Shown piece after piece: positions 45,201-53,250 of a stretch of 64,000 nt of DNA. Origin of the DNA: Bryopsis sp. KO-2023. Taxonomy: Eukaryota; Chlorophyta; Ulvophyceae; Bryopsidales; Bryopsidaceae. Every line of letters starts with the position of its first letter. Position 1 is the first letter of the stretch. The notes beneath the pieces are model-generated. The model was not told where the DNA came from. It saw only the letters and a program-made list of their open reading frames with translations, and did no database searches. Made by a program: the position numbers and the translations under genes. Location: positions 2,170,001-2,234,000 of the forward strand of contig BSYQ01000011.1 of NCBI GenBank assembly GCA_030272585.1, read 5' to 3'.

Positions 45201-45621
45201 CGGGTCCTGGTTTAGAAGCGTGACATCCCTCGAGCGGACCAGACCGGGTGGTAACACAGTGATTTTGTCGAGAATCCGGTCCACAGCACGCACTGGAGGG
45301 CTCATCTCTGCGTGGGCTCGGAGCAGGAACTCGGCGTGGTAGTCGTCACCCAGGGCGGAGTCCAGAGCACTTGCAGCCCTCAGAAAAGGTCCCTGTCAAA
45401 AAAAAACAGATACAGTTAAAACAAACCCTAGAGCGGCTAGCAACAAATTAGCGACATATGCTTACCAATCTGAGACCGAAGTGGAGCCGGAGTGTGAGCA
45501 GGTGCAGGTAAATCTGTTCGGCATCTTCGTTGCGGATACGAAAGCCGACGGGAAAGCACAAATCAGGTCTGCGCTCAATCGCTTTCACGTACGACCGCGC
45601 TTTCAGGTCAACGGAGGACAT
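33240..45621 (-). CDS. hAT ORF2: spliced accessory protein, last exon split by Gypsy-B2
   Basis: A second gene, antisense to the transposase. Exons on minus: 45466-45621 (start MSSVDLKARS), 45176-45392, 44785-44973, 44623-44691, 44461-44529, and a last exon from 44367 that is interrupted by Gypsy-B2 (34140-44228) and ends at 33240. All junctions have AG/GT and matching phase. Exons 4 and 5 are identical 69-nt units (ESEEWWTAYEPEAPEAPEAP). The last exon carries a 13-residue repeat of the type PGQPRGPPPNMIR, a Gly/Trp-rich part, and a compact C-terminal region (YAFFPDYQVQFPITF, then LHGIRIDERHVWRDLD). I recognise no family. Its position suggests an accessory protein for transposition, which is inference. 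Confidence 0.65.
33840..34130. repeat. 39-bp tandem repeat in hAT ORF2
   Basis: About seven copies of a 39-bp unit (CGGATCATGTTTGGGGGG followed by GGTCCTCGGGCCTGACCAGGT). On the minus strand it encodes the 13-residue repeat GPPPNMIRPGQPR in frame. Confidence 0.9.
34140..34557 (+). repeat. Gypsy-B2 5' LTR
   Basis: A 418-bp LTR with TGTTAG start and CTATCA end, followed by a primer-binding site like that of Gypsy-B1. Confidence 0.93.
34705..37356 (+). CDS. Gypsy-B2 gag (about one break)
   Basis: Same layout as the Gypsy-B1 gag: acidic start, coiled coil, Gly-rich run, gag domain, Gln/RG-rich tail and CCHC knuckle. The copy carries about one break. The GTTAAAC heptamer is kept at the gag end (37347-37353). 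Confidence 0.9.
37611..41351 (+). CDS. Gypsy-B2 pol with chromodomain
   Basis: An open 1246-codon frame, nearly identical to Gypsy-B1 pol. It has protease, RT, RNase H, HHCC and DDE integrase, and a C-terminal chromodomain in the same order and positions. Confidence 0.95.
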   Translation: MDAPHASSASLPSVSESVGSLESQSSLQESLPADVDDSGSETTQRSTTERVNVSEVRSTSSTKGDTCPLLKIQEVPVRGYEVKARIKTTDLYAFIDCGSTANYINDKVARDLGLSITPSSKRAMLANGDIKELVGSCNNLRVKIGGLKCKMKADLFPDLGYDLILGMPWLQKENPRIDFQQNEISVCKNSQVFHLPLRHPTQESIEPERKVQSILQEVPVTECSAKRMMRHLKTETAFMVVVQESEEKALGQHELPDAIERTQPFNTEDEIGKLIRSDTPAEIKKVVETHRGVFPRDLPPGIPPKRKGHEFKIDLEDPTPIHRPIYKLSPAELDEVKAQVDYLLEQKKIKPSESPWGAPILFVPKKDGGLRMCVDYRWINKVTVKNRYPLPLPEELMDRVFKAKVFSKLDLRSGYWQFPVRPSDTDKTAFRTRYGHFEFLVAPFGLTNCPAQFQTLVQDLLAEFLDDFVVVFIDDILIFSENMEQHAEHLEKVLSRLAEYQLFAKASKSELAVATVDYLGYRISGSGLKPQEQKVKAVKEWKELQSVSDVRSFLGMVSYYRKFIPQFAHVAGPLHDLVKKDHPWRWGQVERGAFNELKKRLSQAPVLIFPDASLPYTVITDASNEAIGAVLTQDHGEGLQPIAYLSRRFKPAELNYAPYDKELCAICYAMVQWRHYLEGCAGGVTVFTDHQPLTHILSQRNLSRTQARWLEAGYLTSINPKISYIKGKANVLADALSRSVPKPVETAMNISTWQVHQASQDEWKQALQADNSLVKILRKLESGEEVEGYFLREGILWTVPKRGLVEKVVVPKGQRNKIMKECHETPSAGHTGPARTGEILARRYWWKGWMNELKAFVRECPVCQQIKADTQKPMGLLQPLPIPERKWEQITTDLVTDLPASNGFSAVAVFVDRLTKFVHFAPCTKEITAAGYAQLFIEHVYRNHGLPKVIVSDRDPRFTSKFWQTLFKALGTEIRMSTAYHPQTDGQSEVTIRTLENFLRPYAERYPHKWVEYLPTAEFAANNAVNASTGFAPAYLMYGYHPETPNIGGTATQFQVEAVKTMVARMAQDLDTAKAYYSRAQHRMCVSANKKRKDIAFEKGDKVLIKSRFIPLAALNKVSPKLRRRFVGPFEIVEKISKVAYRVQLPETWLIHPVFHVSKFKRYHASSDNSRQIQPPEGELIGSEVEYEVENILRARGKRNREYLVLWKGYDLLDATWEPEANLVNAPDILRAFKEKERKELQKGRE
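41352..41800 (+). promoter_or_regulatory. Gypsy-B2 leader and putative internal promoter of ORF3
   Basis: Equivalent of the Gypsy-B1 leader, with TTATAAG at 41680-41686 and the downstream CATTTTGCCCTAG motif conserved. Confidence 0.45.
41801..43615 (+). CDS. Gypsy-B2 ORF3, coiled coil plus RING-like finger
   Basis: An open frame nearly identical to Gypsy-B1 ORF3 from MAADTPAAI onward. The Cys/His series (CIWC, CGYHLVC, H-W, CNMC) is fully kept. The few substitutions between copies lie outside the Cys/His ligands. Confidence 0.75.
   Translation: MAADTPAAIIARLEAEVAQKEEELQHFVTTAEEVLQNNEALTRQLSELSDRTKAAEAAKEAAEKAKEKAEAEKKEAEDKTKVLEEKLEAMKLKKQRFQSHMMANHRENDLRKQALGGMVDRFTAVEETLQRAVATAWSAAANNLKKELAEQELQIDLLGESLRDGSEKLQVQSETTDKMLRLNPPVPAPRVREELDRQVQVLLSNATLDLEPSKDDDAGGSSKGKGKGKNKRPSSPCRDEDPHGKRRREDGDDEGGEPPRDRMPGDAARANLLLKLKAAALKTPAPSQPAPTVQTPGDEATAIAPGEDLFDMREEELLDLDFNEEIDFGSPPPRLEGPSSELEDGEIRNDEGPSQVTEVQRAVHPPLELAPTEAALRAFREKVKLRRLRAAAQDKVDAAPSEVNLSREDIEEACNPITASEKWPKVQYTNPRDRALQNYRGNRHFHELPMCIWCGRSPMQASAQRLTQKKYSVLPCGYHLVCDAHWLAYSMLGRIVTAVQKVAEVDNKSIATVSPFSLPAHMLKLTRSTFEEVPPFPAEHEKLPHCNMCVKRQLKVSGITRDLPFLKSKRVAAAFDPCVRYRAVQQAHAQEQPAIQQAQAQEQR
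43811..44228 (+). repeat. Gypsy-B2 3' LTR
   Basis: Direct repeat of the 34140-34557 LTR, preceded by a G-run (the likely polypurine tract) and followed by GGGCC. Confidence 0.93.
44299..44830 (-). repeat. 162-bp tandem exon-intron units in hAT ORF2
   Basis: Three copies at a strict 162-bp spacing (the marker CATATGCAGTCCACCAC recurs at 44341, 44503 and 44665). On the minus strand each unit is a 69-nt exon plus a 93-nt intron starting GTGTGGAG and ending TATTCAG, with a CTAAT branch-like motif. The third unit merges with the last exon. Confidence 0.8.
44996..45170. repeat. 59-bp tandem repeat in a hAT ORF2 intron
   Basis: About three copies of a 59-bp unit containing GGGGAAAACAGAAACAGG and ACAACAACAATTCCAGTTCC, inside the intron between the second and third ORF2 exons. 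Confidence 0.85.
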
Positions 45622-45829
45622 TTTAGCAGCGGCCAGCTCAGGCCAGGGGCTCAGTCTGGTGGTGGCGGGACAAATAACAAAAAAATAAACGCACGAAATA
45701 ACAAAAGGAACGGAGCGGGTGGTGAAGTCTGCGAGAGCAGGTGGATATATTCGAGACCCACGCAGCTACTAAAGGATAAGACTCACTCCTCTCCTACAGC
45801 TACGACACGTCCTGACTAACGCTTGATTT

Positions 45830-46260
45830 GATCGGCGGTGATGATCGGTTTCATCCCTGGCGGACCGACTACATCGGCAAACCGCATTGATGTGACGATC
45901 AACCGATCATGATCGGACCTGCACCCGATCAGGCTCGGCCGATCACGATCACACCGTTCAAACACGGCCGATCAAGTGTCGACAGGGTGGGGTGTTTGAT
46001 CGTGATCGTGATCGTGAACGGTTTCGCCGATCAAATCGGTGATCGGTGAACCGATCACGATCACGATCAACATGTGATCGGACGATCAAAAGCACGATCA
46101 ACATTTGATCGGCCGATCACGATCACGATCATCGATCAGCCAAAAATGGAAAAAAAAAAAAAAAAAAAACCGATCATTACTAATATCGGTTCTAGGACGC
46201 AATTATCAAGTCGGATCACTGGTCCGACCTGGTATGACCTTGGTTTTCGAAGATCGATCA
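45830..46260. repeat. hAT right subterminal CGATCA array
   Basis: The counterpart of the left array, again dense in CCGATCA, CGATCACGATC and GATCGG words in both orientations, with an A-run near 46150. Confidence 0.85.
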
Positions 46261-46401
46261 GATCCATAGTATGGTGGCAGCGGAAAAACAAAAGGCAGTG
46301 GCGGCGAGAAAGGCGGAAAAGAGCAGAGTGGAAGTCTCGCCGACGCTCGCCCACCCAGAGGGGAACCCAAACCACTTATCACACCACCTAAGGCGAAAAT
46401 C

Positions 46402-47919
46402 ATGAAAACTCTCCCAGCTCCTTCGGTGCTTTCGAAACTTCGGAACTTCGAAACGTCGTTGCTGAAAGGAACCTCCAAGATCGTAATTCGCCCACCGACA
46501 GAGTTGCCGGAAAAACTGCCGGAAAAACCTAGTTCCAGAACAGGAAAAACACTCGACCGTGACGCCGACCCAGCTACTCTCCAAGCTAGGTGTCAACGGT
46601 TGCAAGACGATGTGTTGGAACTCCGTGCAGAACGCGACGCACAACGCGCGCGGGCGGATCAAGCAGAGAAGCACTTGAAAAAGTTCGAGGGTGCAGCTCA
46701 AAGACTCTGCAATCAAGTAACCCAACTTGAACACGATCTGAAAATCGCTCAACAAGCGAGAGGAACAGCCGAACAAGAGCTGAGGCAGCTTCAAAAGGAA
46801 CTCGACACTGCGAACCAGACGCAGAAAAAGCTGCAATCGCACCTGACGAAACAGCAGCCGCACCTGACGTCCACAGACGAAAGGTCGGCCTGGCAAACGG
46901 CTGTGTACTCGTCTGAGGCACAGTCCGGGTTGATGAGCCGGTTGCTCCACAGCGTTCCCGCACGTCTTGGGGACTATGTGGAAAACCTTTGTCGGGCGAC
47001 GATGGACGACATCATCGAGCAGGGTGCTGGAGCTGCTGCTGCGATCAGAGACGGAGAGGAGCCTGTCTACTACGGCAAAGGAAACGTTCCGGTTAACCAC
47101 CGGCTAGCCGGGTATGACTATACGCAGGTGGACAAAACGCTCGAGAGAATCAGAAATCGTGCACCGGGGCACTTCGAAGTTCCCGACGTTGCAGACGATA
47201 TGATCTCAGAGCCACAACCCAGGAGAATCCGCGATCTGACCGGGGGACAGACCGGGGGAAAGACCGACGAAAAGTCGGCGCCCAAGAAAAGGAAGGAGAG
47301 AGAGGAAGAGGAGGCGCTCACCGACATGTCCAAGAGGTTCAAAGACAGGCGTGGGGAAAAGCCACCGATCTGTTTGTGGTGCTATTCGCCGCCGGCGCTG
47401 GCGGATAGCTACGTGATCACCACATGCACGAACCACACGGTGTGCCGGACCCACTGGAACCTCATGATTATCCTCGTGCGTTTATACGGGGTGTGGCAGG
47501 AACAGCGAATCGACCCGCCACAGGTTCAGCTGAAGGACCTACGTTTGGACATGCGGGAGCCCGACTTCCAGCCACTCCTTCAGGCTCCACCCACGACCCA
47601 GACTCTCACCGAGTGCTATCAGTGCTTGAGAAGGGACATGGGCTTTCCGAAAGGCCTTGCCCTGAAGCGCTTGGGTCCGTTGGTGAAAAAGTGGGCGGAG
47701 GAGTATGAGAAGCAGGAAAAAGAGAGAACACCCGAACCAGAAACAAAAGGAGAACAAGACCCAAAACAGGACGAAGGAAAAAGTCCTTCCGTGTCCAGCA
47801 GGTCCAGCAGGCCGTGTCCGTCCAAGCCAGAGACCAAGCCTCAAGACAGAACGGAGTTTTTCTGTGGGGTTGATCATGGGTTTGGTTTGGGATTTTTCAT
47901 AGGTTTGTTTGGGGTTTAG
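46402..47919 (+). CDS. Gypsy-A ORF3, coiled coil plus RING-like finger
   Basis: A frame of 505 codons from its first ATG. A coiled coil (about residues 55-155) is followed by a helical middle, a basic Lys/Glu stretch, then the Cys/His series: CLWC (about residue 323), 14 residues, CTNHTVC, two residues, H-W, 53 residues, CYQC (about 403). The C-terminus is Lys/Glu/Pro-rich. Sequence outside the Cys/His ligands is barely similar to Gypsy-B ORF3, yet order and spacing match. The hAT insertion lies just upstream, at or near the 5' part of this ORF. Confidence 0.72.
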   Translation: MKTLPAPSVLSKLRNFETSLLKGTSKIVIRPPTELPEKLPEKPSSRTGKTLDRDADPATLQARCQRLQDDVLELRAERDAQRARADQAEKHLKKFEGAAQRLCNQVTQLEHDLKIAQQARGTAEQELRQLQKELDTANQTQKKLQSHLTKQQPHLTSTDERSAWQTAVYSSEAQSGLMSRLLHSVPARLGDYVENLCRATMDDIIEQGAGAAAAIRDGEEPVYYGKGNVPVNHRLAGYDYTQVDKTLERIRNRAPGHFEVPDVADDMISEPQPRRIRDLTGGQTGGKTDEKSAPKKRKEREEEEALTDMSKRFKDRRGEKPPICLWCYSPPALADSYVITTCTNHTVCRTHWNLMIILVRLYGVWQEQRIDPPQVQLKDLRLDMREPDFQPLLQAPPTTQTLTECYQCLRRDMGFPKGLALKRLGPLVKKWAEEYEKQEKERTPEPETKGEQDPKQDEGKSPSVSSRSSRPCPSKPETKPQDRTEFFCGVDHGFGLGFFIGLFGV

Positions 47920-48050
47920 TTTGACGTTTAGTTGGGGTTTTTGTTGTGGGTTTGTTTGGGGTTTCTTTTTCTTCTAGTGCGACCTTTTTCTTTCTTTCTT
48001 TCCCGGGTTGTGACGGGTGTGGACACCCTCTCGTGGGGGGGGGGACAAAT

Positions 48051-48154
48051 TGATAGTAGTAACTCGGGTTTACGGTTATTGTGTAGTACAATGGGATGTA
48101 CGACAGGGTTTATAGGGCAGGGGGCCCTCCTGTAAAAATTATTCTTCCCAGTGA

Positions 48155-48191
<37 letters not shown>

Positions 48192-48223
48192 TGCTTGTGT
48201 CTCGGGGTCCTGTACCCCTATCA
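48051..48223 (+). repeat. Gypsy-A 3' LTR
   Basis: A 173-bp direct repeat of 10406-10576, preceded by a G-run that may be the polypurine tract and followed by ACCAC. Confidence 0.93.
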
Positions 48224-48720
48224 ACCACGGTCTAAGGCGAGAAGCCTTAAGACTCGTCAACCGTTGACCCGGGTTCGAATCAGTCATGGGCTGCACAGGA
48301 CACACCCCTGTCCTTTGCACCGCACAGGACAGGGTTCTGTGCAGGTTCTGTGCACCCTGTGCTGTCCTGTCCTGTGCAGCGGAATTGCACAGGCCAGAAC
48401 AGCACAGACTGTCTGTGCTGTGCACAGGGTCAGACCTGTGCTGCACAGGTGAGCAGACCTGCACAGCACAGCACAGATCTGCACAGAATCTGCACAGAAC
48501 TGCACAGAATCTGCACAGATTTGGCACAGAATCTGCACAGAACTGCACAGAAACTGCACAGATGTTGCACAGACCTATGCAGCACAGGTCTGACCCTGTG
48601 CACAGCACAGACAGTCTGTTCTGTCCTGTCCTGTGCACAGGGGTCTCAGCCCATGTCTGGTTCGAATCCCGTCAACGGTCACAACCGTAACTGGCTGTAA
48701 CTTCCGCTCACGTGACCCCG
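48224..48720 (+). other. tRNA-Leu-like (SINE-type) sequence, split by two insertions
   Basis: After the Gypsy-A duplication the sequence reads GGTCTAAGGCG, like the D-arm of tRNA-Leu, and then a B-box GGTTCGAATCCC flanked by CCGTTGAC and GTCAACGG, which form a perfect stem. The MITE at 48281-48659 sits in the B-box. It is probably the tRNA-related head of a SINE or a tRNA pseudogene rather than a working tRNA. Confidence 0.5.
48281..48659. mobile_element. hAT-type MITE with CTGCACAG-rich core, copy 2
   Basis: A 379-bp copy of the element at 10020-10384, in the same orientation, with the same terminal repeats. It is flanked by the perfect 8-bp duplication GTTCGAAT (48273-48280 and 48660-48667). 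Confidence 0.87.
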
Positions 48721-48828
48721 GACTACACCGTCCGGATACAGTCACACACACACACATCCGTTCCATCACACTTCACTCATTACGTCATTGGTCAGACGGC
48801 TACATAACCGACCTAACCGATATGACAA

Positions 48829-48914
48829 CCGTAGCTCACTGGTTCGCACCAGCGACCGTTACTATCCTCACGACTGAGAGCTCCTGGGATCAAGTCCCAC
48901 CTCTCGCTTTTTGA
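48829..48914 (+). ncRNA. tRNA-like Pol III unit (possible SINE head)
   Basis: An A-box-like TAGCTCACTGG is followed about 60 bp later by a B-box-like GGATCAAGTCC within a TGGGA/TCCCA stem, and then TTTTT, a Pol III terminator. Spacing suits a tRNA-derived RNA. I could not fold a clean cloverleaf, so a SINE or tRNA relic is more likely than a functional tRNA. Confidence 0.4.
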
Positions 48915-49085
48915 ACTGTCACAGTCTGTGTGCGTCAACTCGACGCATGTGACCCCACCGTCGAGTCGATGGACGCGACATCAACAGTGCTTGTGCGTTG
49001 AATCGATACTTTGGGTTTTCTTGTGCTCGAGGGGTACTTTTGCGTCGAGTCCACACGCGCGTGATTGGTATAATCTGTAGCTACA

Positions 49086-49241
49086 TACTTGCGTATCTGA
49101 ACAGCCCTTTCTTTTCCGCCTGCTTTCTTTTCCGCCTGCTTTATTTTCGCGCCTGCTTTATTTTCGCCTGCATTATTTTCGTGCTTTGGTCCGCGCGCGA
49201 AAATAAGGTAGCGCGAAAAGATTTGCGTATTACAGTATATA
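49086..49241. mobile_element. MITE with E2F-like motifs, copy 2
   Basis: Related to 9625-9780. It shares the core CTTTGGTCCGCGCGCGAAAA and ends AAAGATTTGCGTATTACAGT, the inverse of the left end of copy 1. It contains repeated CCTGCTTTATTTTCG words and several TTTTCGCGC or GCGCGAAAA motifs. Confidence 0.6.
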
Positions 49242-50157
49242 TGATAAGAAATAAACATACATATTGGTAATGCCAATGCATTCAACCCAAACACAGAATC
49301 CGATAAAAACATACACTATCGTCTTGCACATAGTTGATCCAGCTGGAAGAGCAACTTCTCGTTTGTTTGGCAGGCGGATACACTTGACTGAAGAAATAGG
49401 GATTGCATCCATTAGAACGTTTTTATTCCAGTCTTGATATTGACTAACTATCGATGCCAGAGGGTCTGGCTCATTCAACAGGTTATGACATCCACCCAAG
49501 GAACCAACACAAAATGCTGAATGGGCAGCAGTGGACACATTGATTTATTGTGTGCATTGTTTTGTTATTGTTTTTTCGAGGTCCAATAGTCATTACTAAC
49601 CTATACAGCACTGAACGAATAAAAGAATCTCAAAAGGGTTGCTAAGAAAACCCAGAAGCATCCACAAATTCCTGCAAGCCAAAAAAGAATCATCCCCCAA
49701 AAAAATCTACAAAAAAGGGTGCAAAAGGTTGGCAACAAATCTGTGTCGCAAGCTTCTGTTTTGTTATCGTTGGTTGATTCAATGTTTTTTCAAAGGAAAG
49801 CTATGTTTGTGCTTGCTGTTTTTTTTTGTTTTTGTTTTTCTGGATGACGACTTATTGGTCTTCACTGAGAACTCCTCAGCGGCTCGTTGCAGTTTGAAGA
49901 GTCACTAATCACTCTTTCATCTCCTCCTTGAATCGAGCAGTCCTTGATGGAAACCTGCTGCTTGTTCCGTGGTCTTGGCGGAACTTTAATCAGAGGAAAA
50001 TCAGGTTTTAATTTCACCAGGATGGTCGGTTTCTGGCATCTCTACCAACACGCCACGCGGGAAGCGACGAATAAAGCGGATCCCACAACGCCAGGAAGAC
50101 TTCAAAAACCACCTCTTGGTCACCACATATCTCCACACGATCCGTAGGCACTGACGA
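49242..50157. other. Upstream region of centrin
   Basis: Presumed promoter and 5' UTR of centrin. A minus-strand open frame at 49230-49538 (with the stretch VSQYQDWNKNVLMDAIPIS) looks weakly protein-like but has no recognised family and no clear splice context, so I do not call it a gene. Confidence 0.35.
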
Positions 50158-52393
<2,236 letters not shown>

Positions 52394-53250
52394 GGACATT
52401 CAAAGGGCAAAAAAAAATTCACTCCGATAGGAGCACAAAAAGAAAAATGGGGCATAGATCGTGTGGGGAAGATATAGATATGGAAAGGTAGATGTCTTAC
52501 ATTGCTGGAAATATGAGAAGGTTTTTTTGGGGGGCTTCAGCATGCATGTATGGGTATTTGGCATTGCTTTTGTGTGAAGAGGGCTAGAAATCCCCCCAAC
52601 CCCAAAAAAGAAAAAACCGTAATAAAACACACACACACACATATATATGTATATATGAAAAAAAATTGCCTAGATTTGTAGAGGTATAGGGCTACAGGGT
52701 AAACAAATTGCGGGGTGTAGTGAGGGGGAGGTGCAATGTAACATTTATTATCTTTTGTTTTCAATTTCAATATTCGTCTGCATTGTGACAGTGATGCATC
52801 GTTTGTTTTTCTGTGGCGATTTTTTCGCACAACGCTTCTTCCGCACTTTTTTTTCTTTTTTATTCTTGTGAAAACTGAAACAGGTTGAATAAAGGCACAA
52901 TGTTTGAGGGAGGGCAGTCACAGAGCAGAGGATTCTCCCCCCCCCCCTCTTTCCTTTCACTCTTTTTCAACCTGAAAAAAACTTTTTATCTTCTTGTCTA
53001 ATCCACTCAAATACATCATACAAATGTGCACAAAACAAATAAACAACATTCACTTCACTTTTTTCTTCCCTTGCCTGTCTGATGCACAATGGTGCACATG
53101 AATGGCTCATTGATTGAGACTTGAAACAAGCCCAAGGTGTACAGCCATAGCGGCCTACTCAAGTATAAACTGATACCTGATTCCTTGTCTGTCTGATGCA
53201 CAACCCCCTCAAAGTACATAAATTCGTATTTACATCTGCCTTCATATTTT
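52394..53250. other. Convergent intergenic region
   Basis: The 3' ends of centrin (plus) and the LRR gene (minus) face each other here. AT-rich, with a (CA)n(TA)n tract near 52630. No coding exon is supported. Confidence 0.5.

Larger units (their letters stand above)
28999..46273 (+). mobile_element. Two-gene hAT DNA transposon, interrupted by Gypsy-B2
   Basis: Terminal inverted repeats begin CATACTATGGATC and end GATCCATAGTATG (18 bp with one mismatch when extended), flanked by the perfect 8-bp duplication GTGGCAGC (28991-28998 and 46274-46281), the hallmark of hAT. Without Gypsy-B2 the element is about 7.2 kb. It contains a transposase gene on plus and a second spliced gene on minus that converge. 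Both ends carry dense GATC-containing subterminal palindromes. It is inserted in Gypsy-A. Confidence 0.93.
10406..48223 (+). mobile_element. Gypsy-A: Ty3/gypsy chromovirus, interrupted by nested elements
   Basis: A complete LTR-to-LTR element flanked by the 5-bp target duplication ACCAC (10401-10405 and 48224-48228). Its own DNA is about 10.5 kb: LTR, gag, pol with chromodomain, a leader, ORF3 and LTR. Two insertions enlarge it to 37.8 kb: Gypsy-B1 inside pol (16771-26853) and a hAT transposon just before the main body of ORF3 (28999-46273). The two LTRs look identical apart from CT/GT microsatellite length, so the insertion is recent. Apart from the two insertions its reading frames look open. 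Confidence 0.93.

Noticed and set aside
46402-47919. ORF3 as an envelope gene
   Set aside because: It is in the env position but has no signal peptide, membrane span or furin-like site; its features point to a nuclear or cytosolic zinc protein.
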